Of a stretch of DNA of 64,000 nucleotides, positions 17,472 through 26,692 are shown in pieces. The notes beneath the pieces are model-generated. The model did no database searches and was not told the origin of the DNA. It saw only the letters and a list, made by a program, of their open reading frames with translations. How positions within the stretch are numbered: the first letter of the stretch is position 1; every line of letters starts with the position of its first letter. Location of the stretch: NCBI RefSeq assembly GCF_900324475.1, contig NZ_LT992502.1:2294001-2358000 (forward strand), written 5' to 3'. This DNA is from Enterobacter bugandensis (GTDB taxonomy: Bacteria > Pseudomonadota > Gammaproteobacteria > Enterobacterales > Enterobacteriaceae). The translations under genes and the position numbers were made by a program.

Positions 17472-18437
17472 ATGAAAGCACCTGCAACACCTGAAAATGA
17501 AATTGACAGACTTAACGCGCTGCGCGAATCGGGTCTGCTTGAGATTGACAGTTCCCCGGCGTTTGACCGCTTAACGCGTCTGGCAAAACGCTTTTTCCAG
17601 GTACCGCTGGCCATGGTCAACCTTATTGATGAGCATACGCTGATCGTTAAGTCGGCGGATGGGCAGGCACCCGATTCCGTTCCGCGCAACATCTCTTTTT
17701 GTGGCCATACCATCCTCACCGAAGCACCGCTGATCGTCGGGGATATGCTTCAGGACGATCGTTTTGCGGATAACCCGCTGGTGGCCGGCGAACCTCGCGT
17801 GCGGTTTTACGCAGGCTTTCCGCTGCGCTTACGCAACGGCGCAAGCGTTGGCTCGCTTTGCCTGATTGACTACGCACCGCGGGAGTTCTCAGCGACCGAT
17901 CTCGCCGTGTTGGGGGATTTGGGCGCGCTGGCTGAAGATGAGTTTGCGGCAATCAGCGCGGCGACCACGGATGAATTGACCGGATTATTCAACCGACGGG
18001 GCTTTAACCAGCTCGTGCGGTTCACGCTCTCCATCGCCCGACGCCGGGCTGAGCCGTTAACGCTCGGCTGGCTGGATCTGGATCGTTTCAAGGAGATTAA
18101 CGATCGCTACGGGCACGAAGAGGGGGATAAGGCGTTAAAGACCATGGCGCAGCTGATGCGCGCTTCTTTCCGCGAAGCGGATATGCTGGTTCGTTTTGGT
18201 GGCGATGAGTTTGCCGTGCTGTTTGCTGATACGGATGAGAAGGGCGCGTGGATAGCCATGCAGTATCTCGCCGAGCAGGTCGAAAACTACAATGCACGCA
18301 AGCTACATCCGTGGTCGCTTCTGTTCTCCTGGGGGCTGAGCGAATTCGATCATAACGGCAACGACCTGCAGCAGTGGCTCAAAGATGCCGATGAAAAAAT
18401 GTATGCCATGAAGCAGCAGCGGCAGCGGGCCAGATGA
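17472..18437 (+). CDS. GAF-GGDEF diguanylate cyclase
   Basis: A 321-residue soluble protein with an N-terminal GAF domain (about residues 20-160, with ISFCGHTIL and FYAGFPLRL) and a C-terminal GGDEF domain. The active-site motif GGDEF is intact at residues 243-247, and the inhibitory I-site READ (RxxD) sits five residues before RFGGDEF's first G, at 234-237. It should make cyclic di-GMP and be product-inhibited. No membrane segment is seen. The gene occupies the position of yneF (dgcF) in E. coli, between yneG and uxaB, but a GAF sensor rather than a membrane sensor precedes the cyclase domain. The ATG has CAGGAGACATT upstream. Confidence 0.9.
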   Translation: MKAPATPENEIDRLNALRESGLLEIDSSPAFDRLTRLAKRFFQVPLAMVNLIDEHTLIVKSADGQAPDSVPRNISFCGHTILTEAPLIVGDMLQDDRFADNPLVAGEPRVRFYAGFPLRLRNGASVGSLCLIDYAPREFSATDLAVLGDLGALAEDEFAAISAATTDELTGLFNRRGFNQLVRFTLSIARRRAEPLTLGWLDLDRFKEINDRYGHEEGDKALKTMAQLMRASFREADMLVRFGGDEFAVLFADTDEKGAWIAMQYLAEQVENYNARKLHPWSLLFSWGLSEFDHNGNDLQQWLKDADEKMYAMKQQRQRAR

Positions 18438-18520
18438 CATAACAAAAGCATATGACTGTTCCGTTTGCGTTAATAAAATGTTAAATGCAAAGTGAGGGTA
18501 TTCAACGTAAGGACAAAAAA

Positions 18521-19048
18521 ATGAATACCTCACTGCAAATCAAAAACCTCACCCGCGACGACATTCTCACTCATCTTGATGCGCTGGCCGGGATCCTCGA
18601 AAACTGCGTAAACGGCGGCGCATCCGTCAGCTTTATGCTGCCCTTTAACCTGGAGAAGGCCCGTTCATTCTGGCTCGGCATAGCTGACAGCGTAGGGCGC
18701 AACGAGCGCGTGGTGCTGGCCAGTATTGATCCGCAGGAGGGCGTCATCGGCACGGTGCAACTGATTACCGACCAGCCGGAAAACCAGCCGCACCGTGCGG
18801 ACGTGGCAAAGCTGCTGGTTCATGAAAAAGCGCGTCGAAAAGGGGCCGCAATGGCGCTGATGGAAGCGCTGGAAGCTGAGGCCCGGGCCAGAAACATTTC
18901 GGTTCTGGTGCTCGATACCTCCACCGGCAGCGGCGCCGAAACCTTCTACCAGCGTGCCGGCTGGCAAAAGGTCGGTGAGATCCCGCGCTACGCCCTGATG
19001 CCGGACGGCGCTATGACGGCCACGTCGGTGTTCTATAAATTCTTATAA
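18521..19048 (+). CDS. GNAT-family N-acetyltransferase
   Basis: A 175-residue GNAT protein. The acetyl-CoA loop is ARRKGAAMALMEALE after VAKLLVHEKA, and AETFYQRAGWQKVGEIPRYA marks the C-terminal fold. The start at 18521 is preferred to an in-frame codon at 18485 because GTAAGGAC lies just before it. Substrate is unknown; the group includes aminoglycoside-like and small-molecule acetyltransferases, but no resistance claim can be made. It stands between the diguanylate cyclase and uxaB, where E. coli has no such gene. Confidence 0.82.
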   Translation: MNTSLQIKNLTRDDILTHLDALAGILENCVNGGASVSFMLPFNLEKARSFWLGIADSVGRNERVVLASIDPQEGVIGTVQLITDQPENQPHRADVAKLLVHEKARRKGAAMALMEALEAEARARNISVLVLDTSTGSGAETFYQRAGWQKVGEIPRYALMPDGAMTATSVFYKFL

Positions 19049-19164
19049 TTTTTACACAACCACGCCGGGGATTGATCGAAACAGGGTTTCTGGTCGTAAA
19101 GTTTTGATAAGTTATCGTACCAATCTTATCAGGCTGTATGACTAATCATAAAAGGAACCCTCTT

Positions 19165-20616
19165 GTGAACACGCTCAACCGTCGTGATTTTCCCGGTGCG
19201 CAGTATCCCGAACGCATTATTCAGTTTGGCGAAGGCAATTTCCTGCGTGCGTTTGTCGACTGGCAAATTGACCTTTTGAATGAACATACCGATCTCAACG
19301 CCGGTGTGGTTATCGTTCGTCCTATTCAGAGCGACTTCCCGCCGTCGCTGAACACGCAAGATGGGTTATACACCACCATTATTCGTGGCCTGAATGAGCA
19401 GGGCGAAGAGGTGAGCGAAGCCCGACTTATCCGCTCTGTTAACCGTGAAATCAGCGTCTACGACGATTACGACGCCTTTCTGAAACTGGCACACAGCCCG
19501 GATATGCGCTTTGTTTTCTCGAACACCACCGAAGCCGGAATCAGCTATCACGCGGAGGATAAGTTCGACGATGCGCCTGCCGTCAGCTACCCGGCGAAGC
19601 TAACGCGCCTGCTGTTTGAGCGCTTTAGCCACTTTAACGGCGCGCCTGACAAGGGCTGGGTTATCATTCCGTGTGAACTGATTGACTACAACGGTGACGC
19701 ATTGCGTGAACTTGTGTTGCGCTATGCCCAGGAGTGGGCGCTGCCTGCCGCCTTTATCCAGTGGCTGAACGAGGCAAACCACTTCTGCTCAACGCTGGTT
19801 GACCGTATCGTAACCGGTTACCCGCGCGATGAAGTGGACACGCTTGAGGCCGGGCTGGGTTATCACGATGGGTTCCTGGACACGGCTGAACACTTTTATC
19901 TGTTTGTAATTCAGGGGCCAGCCTCGCTGGCTGGTGAACTGCGCCTGGATAAGTACCCGTTAAACGTGTTGATTGTCGACGACATCAAGCCCTATAAAGA
20001 GCGTAAAGTCGCCATTCTTAACGGTGCGCACACGGCGCTGGTACCGGTGGCCTATCAGGCCGGGCTGGACACGGTTGGCGAGGCGATGAATGATGAAGAC
20101 GTGTGCGCTTTCGTCGAAAAAGCAATTTATGAGGAAATTATTCCGGTTCTCGATTTGCCCCGCGACGAACTGGAGTCGTTCGCCAGCGCGGTAACAGGGC
20201 GTTTTCGAAATCCCTACATCAGACACCAGCTGCTTTCCATCGCGCTCAACGGCATGACCAAGTATCGCACGCGTATTCTTCCGCAGCTGCTGGCAGGGCA
20301 GAAGGCCTCAGGTCAACTGCCAGCGCGTCTGACGTTTGCGTTAGCGGCACTGATCGCATTTTATCGCGCGGAGCGTAACGGAGAGAACTATCCGGTGCAG
20401 GATGATGCGTTCTGGCTGGAACGTTATCAACAGCTATGGGCGCAGCATCGCGATAATCAGCTCGCTACCCGCGAACTGGTGCACGCCGTGCTGAGCGTAG
20501 AAGCGCACTGGGAGCAGGACCTGACGAAGGTGGACGGTCTGGTTGACCAGGTGACGCGGGATCTTGATGCCATTCTGCTGAAGGGCATACGCGCAGCGGT
20601 GAAGCCGCTTTGCTAA
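19165..20616 (+). CDS. uxaB: Tagaturonate reductase UxaB (altronate oxidoreductase)
   Basis: A 483-residue long-chain mannitol-dehydrogenase-type enzyme equal in length to E. coli UxaB and matching it throughout (for example [32 protein letters not shown] [18 protein letters not shown]). It reduces tagaturonate to altronate with NADH in galacturonate breakdown. The start is the GTG at 19165 with AAAGGAA before it; it yields the E. coli length, whereas the ATG at 19138 adds nine residues. E. coli uxaB is under ExuR; only a half-site-like TACCAAT (about 19120) is visible upstream. A UUCG-loop terminator follows the gene. Confidence 0.96.
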   Translation: MNTLNRRDFPGAQYPERIIQFGEGNFLRAFVDWQIDLLNEHTDLNAGVVIVRPIQSDFPPSLNTQDGLYTTIIRGLNEQGEEVSEARLIRSVNREISVYDDYDAFLKLAHSPDMRFVFSNTTEAGISYHAEDKFDDAPAVSYPAKLTRLLFERFSHFNGAPDKGWVIIPCELIDYNGDALRELVLRYAQEWALPAAFIQWLNEANHFCSTLVDRIVTGYPRDEVDTLEAGLGYHDGFLDTAEHFYLFVIQGPASLAGELRLDKYPLNVLIVDDIKPYKERKVAILNGAHTALVPVAYQAGLDTVGEAMNDEDVCAFVEKAIYEEIIPVLDLPRDELESFASAVTGRFRNPYIRHQLLSIALNGMTKYRTRILPQLLAGQKASGQLPARLTFALAALIAFYRAERNGENYPVQDDAFWLERYQQLWAQHRDNQLATRELVHAVLSVEAHWEQDLTKVDGLVDQVTRDLDAILLKGIRAAVKPLC

Positions 20617-20623
20617 TTACGTG

Positions 20624-20645
20624 ACCCGGCTTCGGCCGGGTTTAA
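20624..20645 (+). terminator. Terminator after uxaB
   Basis: CCCGGC-TTCG-GCCGGG (20625-20640), a perfect six-pair stem with an extra-stable UUCG loop followed by TTT, stands eight bases after the uxaB stop. Confidence 0.85.
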
Positions 20646-20816
20646 ACAGGCATTATTTTAGTTACAACATACTATTTACCCTGTTTTTAAAATCAAATGC
20701 AGCACCGTGCGGTTTTCATTCTTCAGGTGAGAGAGTGCAATGTTCCGTTAACATGCTTGCAACCGTGATGGGGATCACGTTTAATAGCCACGCTCTTTTC
20801 TTGCCTGAAACTCACT

Positions 20817-21731
20817 ATGATTGTTCGTCCTAAACAGCACTGGCTACAACTGATTTTTGTCTGGCACGGTTCGGTACTCCCCAAAATCTATACCCGACTG
20901 CTGCTCAACTTCCTGCTTTCTATCGCCGTTATCCTGATGCTGCCGTGGTATACCTCGCTGGGCATCAAATTTACCGTGGCGCCATTTAGCATTCTCGGCG
21001 TGGCGATCGCAATCTTTCTTGGTTTCAGAAACAACGCCTGCTATTCACGCTACGTTGAGGCTCGCCAGCTGTGGGGGCAACTGATGATAGCGGCACGCTC
21101 GCTGTTTCGCGAGGTAAAAAACACCTTGCCGGACGATAAGCACCTGGGGGAATTTGTCCGCCTGCAGATCGCCTTTGCCAACTGCCTGCGCATGACCCTG
21201 CGCCGGGAAATGAACGCTGACCAGCTCTCTCGCTATCTTGCCCCGGACGTTTTAGCTCAGGTAATGGGCGCCAACTCGCCGGCGAACCGTATTTTGCTGG
21301 TCATGGGGGAGTGGCTGGCCGTGCGGCGGCGTAACGGGCAGCTTTCGGACATCCTGTTCCACAGCCTGAACAACCGCCTGAACGATATGTCCATCGTCCT
21401 TTCCGGCTGTGAACGGATTGCGACAACGCCAGTGCCGTTTGCCTATACGCTGATTTTGCACCGCACGGTGTATCTGTTCTGCATCATGCTGCCGTTCGCG
21501 CTGGTTGTGGATCTGCACTACATGACGCCGTTTGTCTCGGCGCTGATCTCATACACCTTTATCTCGCTGGACACCCTGGCGGAAGAGCTGGAAGACCCGT
21601 TTGGCACAGAAGATAACGACCTTCCGCTGGACGCCATCTGCAACATGATGGAACGCGATCTGCTGCAGATGAACGATGAAGAGAACATTCCGGAAAGGCT
21701 GATGCCGGATAAGCACTATCAGCTGACCTGA
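20817..21731 (+). CDS. yneE: Bestrophin-family ion channel YneE
   Basis: A 304-residue membrane protein of the bestrophin/UPF0187 family, clearly homologous to E. coli YneE and to the Klebsiella pneumoniae bestrophin whose pentameric structure is known. Family hallmarks are the pore-neck helix with VAIAIFLGF (about residues 62-70) followed by RNNACYSRYVEARQLWGQL, and the acidic ELEDPFGTEDNDLPLD near residue 265. The Klebsiella protein conducts cations in vitro; the physiological role is unresolved. The last 13 bases overlap the convergent acetyltransferase gene. uxaB-yneE adjacency matches E. coli. Confidence 0.93.
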   Translation: MIVRPKQHWLQLIFVWHGSVLPKIYTRLLLNFLLSIAVILMLPWYTSLGIKFTVAPFSILGVAIAIFLGFRNNACYSRYVEARQLWGQLMIAARSLFREVKNTLPDDKHLGEFVRLQIAFANCLRMTLRREMNADQLSRYLAPDVLAQVMGANSPANRILLVMGEWLAVRRRNGQLSDILFHSLNNRLNDMSIVLSGCERIATTPVPFAYTLILHRTVYLFCIMLPFALVVDLHYMTPFVSALISYTFISLDTLAEELEDPFGTEDNDLPLDAICNMMERDLLQMNDEENIPERLMPDKHYQLT

Positions 21732-22267
21732 TGGGCGTTCCACTCGTCGCGGGTGATCTCCCACAGTTCGGAGTCCAATATCCCGCTGACGTAGGCTTTC
21801 TTTTCCGTTCTGATGAGCCGCATGCCGCTGCTGTCTGAAATACGACGGGAGCGGCTGTTCGCGGCGGCCTTCGGCGCCCGCAAAACGGGTTTGTTGAGCG
21901 TATTAAACCAGTAATCCGTCGCGGCAATGCTGGCCTCACGCATATATCCCTGTCCCTGAAACTCCGGCGCCAGCCAGAATCCGCGGTTATTATCGTCAAC
22001 ATCGTACAGACAGATAATCCCCATCAACGCATCCGGCACCTCACGACGGCGGATGCTCCAGATCCAGGCTATCCCTTTTGCCATATCCGGCAGCGCGACA
22101 TTATTCACATAGTTTTCCGCGCCATTATCCGGGTAGGGCCAGGGCACGGAAGAGACCAAATAGCGAACGATCTCCCAGCGCGGATACAGCTTTTGAATCT
22201 GAACCGCATCTTCGGCGACCAGCGGTTTCAGCAGGAGACGTTCTGTCGTGAGGGTCGGTATTGTCAT
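21719..22267 (-). CDS. GNAT-family N-acetyltransferase (RimJ-like)
   Basis: A 182-residue GNAT protein of the RimJ/RimL type. It begins with the typical LTTERLLLKPL, contains FWLAPEFQGQGYMREA (acetyl-CoA loop) and ends with SELWEITRDEW. Such enzymes acetylate ribosomal protein N-termini or small amines; the target here is unknown. AAGGAGATCC precedes the ATG. It is divergent from the next acetyltransferase gene and convergent with yneE, overlapping it by 13 bases. Confidence 0.83.
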   Translation of the reverse strand: MTIPTLTTERLLLKPLVAEDAVQIQKLYPRWEIVRYLVSSVPWPYPDNGAENYVNNVALPDMAKGIAWIWSIRRREVPDALMGIICLYDVDDNNRGFWLAPEFQGQGYMREASIAATDYWFNTLNKPVLRAPKAAANSRSRRISDSSGMRLIRTEKKAYVSGILDSELWEITRDEWNAHQVS

Positions 22268-22411
22268 CTGCGGATCTCCTTATTTAAGCGTTATGTTTTT
22301 GTTTGCGTTCTGGTATTTTCATCTCTATCACATTCTGGTGAGGCGTGCTGTGGTTATTCACTACCAAAAATGGGCAACGTCTCTTTCATGGCGAAATATT
22401 GAAGAGGTGAT

Positions 22412-22882
22412 ATGACGTTACGAACTGCTCATCCACAGGAAGCCGAAATACTCTGGAATATACGCAATCAGGCGATTCGTCACGGCTGCAAAACCAGCTA
22501 CGACGCTGACGTGATTGCACGCTGGACGCCGGATCTTATGCCCGAGCATTACCGTCAAATGGTCATTGAATACCCTTTTTACGTGGTGGAAGACGAGAAG
22601 GGCGTCATTGCGGCTACCGGCTATCTGGATCTCGATACCCATTGCCTGGAGGCCATATTCACCTTGCCTTCAGCCACCGGAAAAGGCATGGCGACCCGAA
22701 TTATCGAGGCGCTTACACACGAGGCGCGCAGCCGGGGGATAACCCGCCTGAGGCTGGATGCAACGCCTAACGCCCACGCCTTTTATCAGAAGCTGGGGTT
22801 TGTGACGCTGCGCGAAAACTATCATCACTCGCGTATGGCGGGGGCTGATTTACGCTGTTTTGAAATGGCAATCGACTTGTAA
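22412..22882 (+). CDS. GNAT-family N-acetyltransferase
   Basis: A 156-residue GNAT protein with the acetyl-CoA loop SATGKGMATRIIEALTHEA and the C-terminal AHAFYQKLGFVTLRE. It is of the ElaA/PhnO-like small type; the substrate cannot be inferred. GAAGAGGTGAT precedes the ATG. The next acetyltransferase gene starts 12 bases after its stop, so the two form a pair. Confidence 0.84.
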   Translation: MTLRTAHPQEAEILWNIRNQAIRHGCKTSYDADVIARWTPDLMPEHYRQMVIEYPFYVVEDEKGVIAATGYLDLDTHCLEAIFTLPSATGKGMATRIIEALTHEARSRGITRLRLDATPNAHAFYQKLGFVTLRENYHHSRMAGADLRCFEMAIDL

Positions 22883-22894
22883 TGTGAGGAACGC

Positions 22895-23335
22895 ATGGCT
22901 GTCACGGTAAGACCTCTACGCGAAGATGACTATCCCCAGTGGCGACCGCTGTGGGATGGCTATACCCATTTTTATGATTGCTACCTCGAGGAGTCCGTTA
23001 CCGCATCGACATGGGAAAGGGCGCTTTCAGCGCATTCACCGATGTTCTGCCGCGTGGTAGAGAAAGACGCAAAGGTCATCGGTTTCGCAATGTGTGTTCT
23101 GCACGAAGGAACCTGGTCAACCGCGCCCATCTGCTACCTGGAAGATCTGTTTGTTGATGCAGCCGAGCGCGGCGCGGGAGCGGGTAAGGCGCTTATTGAT
23201 GCCTTGATAGCGGAAGGCAAGCGCGAAGGGTGGTCAAAGCTCTACTGGGTTACCCGGGAGAACAATCCGGCACGTAAACTCTACGATCGATACGGTGACG
23301 CTGACGATTACGTCCGCTATCGTCTCTCCCTTTAA
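22895..23335 (+). CDS. GNAT-family N-acetyltransferase
   Basis: A 146-residue GNAT protein. Recognisable are CYLEDLFVDAAERGAGAGKA (beta-4 strand and acetyl-CoA loop) and NPARKLYDRYGD (C-terminal fold). The pattern with an acidic ICYLEDLFV core is found in polyamine/amino-acid acetyltransferases of the GNAT superfamily. GTGAGGAACGC supplies the ribosome site. It is the second gene of a likely two-gene unit and the last of five acetyltransferase genes in about 12 kb. Confidence 0.84.
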   Translation: MAVTVRPLREDDYPQWRPLWDGYTHFYDCYLEESVTASTWERALSAHSPMFCRVVEKDAKVIGFAMCVLHEGTWSTAPICYLEDLFVDAAERGAGAGKALIDALIAEGKREGWSKLYWVTRENNPARKLYDRYGDADDYVRYRLSL

Positions 23336-23344
23336 GGCAACAGC

Positions 23345-23422
23345 GCCTGTGTTTGTATCACACTGTATCCGTGTTCCAGATACATACACAGGCTTGCAAT
23401 AAACGCGTTTCCGCACATATCC
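23345..23422 (+). promoter_or_regulatory. Dyad and direct repeats upstream of the hydrolase gene
   Basis: GCCTGTGTTTGTATC (23345-23359) pairs with GATACATACACAGGC (23379-23393), one mismatch in 15. Within it TGTATC occurs twice 10 bases apart (23354, 23364), the spacing typical of OmpR-type binding sites, and GATACA follows at 23379. CACATATCC stands at 23414-23422. The same TGTATC, GATACA and CACATATCC order recurs before the CcdA-thioredoxin gene at 26568-26627. It is proposed as the binding site of the adjacent response regulator. Confidence 0.5.
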
Positions 23423-23480
23423 GCTATACATTGAACTGTTGTTATATCCCCGTGAATTGTACTCAACCGGAGATACCAAC

Positions 23481-24476
23481 ATGTTCAGCAAACTCGCTTA
23501 TTCAACGCTTGCTCTCACCGTTTCCCTTGGCACCGTCATGTCATGTCAGGCCGAAGTCACCGGCACTAACTTAGCGGCGGCTTTCGATCGTCCACAGCAA
23601 ATTAACGCCGGCGATCTTAACGTCGGGTATGTCGACATTGGTCCTAAAGACGGCCAACCGGTCATTTTGTTACACGGCTGGCCCTACGATATTCACAGCT
23701 ACGCTGAAGTCGCGCCTGCGCTGGCGGCAAAAGGCTATCGCGTGATCGTGCCTTCTCTGCGCGGCTACGGTACTACGCGCTTCCTGTCGGCAAAAACGCC
23801 GCGCAACGGCCAGCCTTCCGCGATGGCGAAAGATATCGTGAACCTGATGGACGCCCTGAATATCAAGCAGGCTGTGTTTGCAGGCTATGACTGGGGTGCC
23901 CGTACGGCCGATATCGTTGCGGCGCTGTGGCCAGAGCGCGTTAAGTCGCTCGTTTCGGTAAGCGGTTATCTCATCAGCAGCCAGCAGATTGGCAAACAGC
24001 CGTTGCCGCCAAAAGCGGAGCAGCAGTGGTGGTATCAGTTCTATTTCGCTACCGAGCGCGGCGCTGAAGGCTATGCCAAAAACACGCATGACTTCGCCCG
24101 TTTGATCTGGTCTCAGGCCTCACCTGACTGGAAATTTAGCGACGCTGTCTTTAACGCCAGCGCCAAATCCCTTGATAACCCGGATCACGTTGCGGTAACG
24201 CTCAGCAACTATCGCTGGCGCTTAGGGCTGGAAAAAGGCGAGCGCAAATACGACGCCTACGAGCAAAAACTGGCCACGCTGCCGAATATCACCGTTCCGA
24301 CGATCACCATCGAAGGCGGAAACAACGGGGCGCCGCATCCGGCACCGCAGGCCTACGCGGGTAAATTCACCGGTAAGTATGAACACCGTACCTTCGGCGC
24401 AACCGTGGGGCACAATCCGCCTCAGGAAGATCCGCAGGATTTCGTCAAGGCAGTAGTTGACGCTGACAAACTCTGA
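23481..24476 (+). CDS. Secreted epoxide-hydrolase-like alpha/beta hydrolase
   Basis: A 331-residue alpha/beta-hydrolase with an N-terminal signal peptide (to SCQA, cleavage near residue 24; a cysteine in VMSC makes a lipoprotein a less likely option). The oxyanion-hole motif is LLHGWPYD, the nucleophile elbow is AGYDWGART with aspartate as in epoxide hydrolases and haloalkane dehalogenases, an acidic residue lies in TIEGGNNG and the histidine in VGHNPPQE. Serine is not the nucleophile, so it is not a simple esterase. The start at 23481 (after CCGGAGATACC) is chosen because it begins the signal peptide. A response regulator gene follows 44 bases downstream. Confidence 0.87.
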   Translation: MFSKLAYSTLALTVSLGTVMSCQAEVTGTNLAAAFDRPQQINAGDLNVGYVDIGPKDGQPVILLHGWPYDIHSYAEVAPALAAKGYRVIVPSLRGYGTTRFLSAKTPRNGQPSAMAKDIVNLMDALNIKQAVFAGYDWGARTADIVAALWPERVKSLVSVSGYLISSQQIGKQPLPPKAEQQWWYQFYFATERGAEGYAKNTHDFARLIWSQASPDWKFSDAVFNASAKSLDNPDHVAVTLSNYRWRLGLEKGERKYDAYEQKLATLPNITVPTITIEGGNNGAPHPAPQAYAGKFTGKYEHRTFGATVGHNPPQEDPQDFVKAVVDADKL

Positions 24477-24520
24477 AATGTGCTATTTTCAGTACGTTAC
24501 CCTTCGGTCTGGAGATTTCG

Positions 24521-25261
24521 GTGGAGCATATTGATCATATCCTTGTCGTCGATGACGACAGGGATATTCGTGAACTGATTATCGACTATCTCGTTAAGTC
24601 CGGTTATCGCGCCTCCGGCGCGGCAAACGGCAAAGAGATGCGCGTCGTGCTGGACAAGCAGCATATCGACCTGGTGGTGCTGGACGTTATGATGCCCGGC
24701 GACGACGGGCTTACGCTGTGTCGGCAATTACGCGTCGGGAAATATAAAGATCTGCCCATCCTAATGCTGACGGCGCGCAACGAGGAGACGGACAGGATCC
24801 TGGGTCTGGAAATGGGAGCCGACGATTACGTCGTAAAGCCTTTCGTCGCGCGAGAATTACTGGCGCGTATCAAAGCGATTTTACGCCGTTTTCGCACGAT
24901 GCCGCCCAATTTACAGGTGACGGAAGCAGGGCGGCTGGTGACGTTCGGCGAATGGCAGCTCGATACCGTTGCCCGCCACCTGATCGACCCGGAAGGGGTG
25001 ATTGTGGCGCTCAGCGGGGCGGAGTATCGCCTGCTGCGCGTTTTCCTTGACCACCCGCAGCGGGTGCTGACCCGCGATCAGCTGCTCAACCTGACGCAGG
25101 GGCGTGACGCCGAGCTGTTTGAACGCTCAATCGACCTGCTGGTTAGCCGGGTTCGCCAGCGTCTGAATGAAGATGCCCGCACGCCCGCGTATATCAAAAC
25201 CGTGCGCAGCGAGGGATATGTGTTTACCATGCCGGTCACCATCATAGAGGCTAACGAATGA
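24521..25261 (+). CDS. OmpR-family response regulator
   Basis: A 246-residue two-component regulator. The receiver domain (1-120) has the acidic pocket DDD (11-13), phospho-acceptor D55 in VVLDVMMPG, T84 and K106; a winged-helix DNA-binding domain (about 135-240) follows with SGAEYRLLRVFL and SIDLLVSRVRQRL. The start is a GTG after CTGGAGATTTCG. Its stop overlaps the kinase ATG by four bases (ATGA). It belongs to the OmpR subgroup and is not one of the standard E. coli regulators I recognise. Likely targets are the flanking hydrolase and CcdA-thioredoxin genes, which share a dyad. Confidence 0.92.
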   Translation: MEHIDHILVVDDDRDIRELIIDYLVKSGYRASGAANGKEMRVVLDKQHIDLVVLDVMMPGDDGLTLCRQLRVGKYKDLPILMLTARNEETDRILGLEMGADDYVVKPFVARELLARIKAILRRFRTMPPNLQVTEAGRLVTFGEWQLDTVARHLIDPEGVIVALSGAEYRLLRVFLDHPQRVLTRDQLLNLTQGRDAELFERSIDLLVSRVRQRLNEDARTPAYIKTVRSEGYVFTMPVTIIEANE

Positions 25262-26556
25262 CGCTCTGGCCTCGCTCGCTGCTGGCCCGCTTGCTGATCG
25301 TCGTGCTGCCCGGCCTGTTGCTCGCCAATGCCCTGAGCCTGACGCTGGTCATGATAGAGCGAATGCACAGCGCCCGAACGGTAATGCTCGGTAATCTGGA
25401 ATACGATGTCGCGACCAGCGTGGCTATTTTAGACCGCTTACCCGCCAGCGAGCGCGCGGCCTGGTTGCCGCGCCTTGAACGGGGTAACTACCGCTATATT
25501 CTGGGGCCGGGAGATCCTGGCAACGCGCCGACGGACAAGCGTTCCCGGGACGCCATCCGAACCTTAAAAGCGACGCTTGCAGCACAGTACCCGCTCAGCT
25601 TCACCGCCGTTCCCGGCGCCATTTCACATATCCAGGCGCATCTCACGCTACATGATGGCGCGCCGCTGACCATTGACCTGATCCCTCGGATGCCGCCGGT
25701 CGCCAGCTGGCTGCCCGTTGTTCTTATTCTGCAGTTGCTCGTGCTGGCTGCCTGCTCCTGGATCGCCGTACGCCAGGTGATACGGCCTTTTTCACAGTTT
25801 ACCCGCGCGGTAGACACCCTGGACCCGGCCGCCAACACGCCAATGACGGAAAAGGGGCCGGTCGAGGTGCAGCGGGCAGCACATGCCTTCAACGCGATGC
25901 AGGCGCGCATTCAGTCCTATCTCAGGGAGCGGGCGCAGATCCTGGCATCCATATCGCACGATCTCCAGACGCCCATTACCCGCATGAAGCTTCGTGTTGA
26001 AATGGCGGATCAGCCTGACCTGCGCGACAAGCTCTTAAACGACCTTGATAATATGTCTCGTCTGGTGCGTGAGGGTATTGCGTATGCCCGGTCATCAGAA
26101 TCACTGGAAGAGACCTCGCTGAAGCTGGAGCTGAACGCCTGGATAAACAGCATCGCCTGCGATTACCAGGACATCGGTAAAAACGTGCAGTTTCAGGCAG
26201 GCGAAAACCGTTTGCCCATCGTCACGCGTCCACAGGCGCTGCGCCGGGTGATGACCAACCTGCTGGATAACGCCCTGAAATTTGGCGACTATGCCACCAT
26301 TAGCATTGATGACTCGACTGCCGGAGAGGTGGTGATTCACATCATAGACGGCGGGCCTGGGATACCGGATGCCGAGCTGGAGGCGGTATTACAGCCGTTT
26401 TATCGGGTTGAAACATCACGCAACCGCGACACCGGCGGGACAGGACTCGGCCTGGCGATCGCAGCGCAGCTCACCGCTCAGCTGGACGGAAAGCTAAAGC
26501 TGGAGAACCGCGCAGAGGGCGGGCTGGACGTTTCGATTACTCTCCCGCGCCTTTAA
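25258..26556 (+). CDS. EnvZ-like sensor histidine kinase
   Basis: A 432-residue membrane kinase. Membrane segment 1 is at about residues 10-32, a periplasmic sensor of about 115 residues follows, segment 2 is at about 150-170, then HAMP, the phospho-acceptor H234 in SISHDLQTPITRMK, and an ATPase domain with N box NLLDNALKFGD, G1 DGGPGIPD and G2 TGGTGLGLAIA. The periplasmic part contains no cysteine and no recognised ligand fold. It is translationally coupled to the regulator gene. The signal is unknown; the neighbours suggest a periplasmic redox or electrophile stress. Confidence 0.92.
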   Translation: MTLWPRSLLARLLIVVLPGLLLANALSLTLVMIERMHSARTVMLGNLEYDVATSVAILDRLPASERAAWLPRLERGNYRYILGPGDPGNAPTDKRSRDAIRTLKATLAAQYPLSFTAVPGAISHIQAHLTLHDGAPLTIDLIPRMPPVASWLPVVLILQLLVLAACSWIAVRQVIRPFSQFTRAVDTLDPAANTPMTEKGPVEVQRAAHAFNAMQARIQSYLRERAQILASISHDLQTPITRMKLRVEMADQPDLRDKLLNDLDNMSRLVREGIAYARSSESLEETSLKLELNAWINSIACDYQDIGKNVQFQAGENRLPIVTRPQALRRVMTNLLDNALKFGDYATISIDDSTAGEVVIHIIDGGPGIPDAELEAVLQPFYRVETSRNRDTGGTGLGLAIAAQLTAQLDGKLKLENRAEGGLDVSITLPRL

Positions 26557-26562
26557 TTGTAC

Positions 26563-26627
26563 GGTTCTGTATCTCCCTGCGTGGCCGATACAGAGCCAGA
26601 CAAAAACCCACGCTTTTACACATATCC
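26563..26627 (+). promoter_or_regulatory. Dyad upstream of the CcdA-thioredoxin gene
   Basis: GGTTCTGTATC (26563-26573) pairs with GATACAGAGCC (26587-26597), one mismatch. CACATATCC follows at 26619-26627. The element order and spacing mirror those upstream of the hydrolase gene, which implies the same regulator. The dyad could also act as a weak terminator for the kinase gene, though no T-run follows. Confidence 0.5.
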
Positions 26628-26692
26628 TGAACACATCCGCACGATGAAATAGCCTCACTGCAGCATCGCAGGACTTGTATTGTGAGGTGTCT

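Noticed and set aside
19100..19134. Possible ExuR operator upstream of uxaB
   Set aside because: Only a TACCAAT half-site is visible; the palindromic partner is missing, so it is not listed as a feature.
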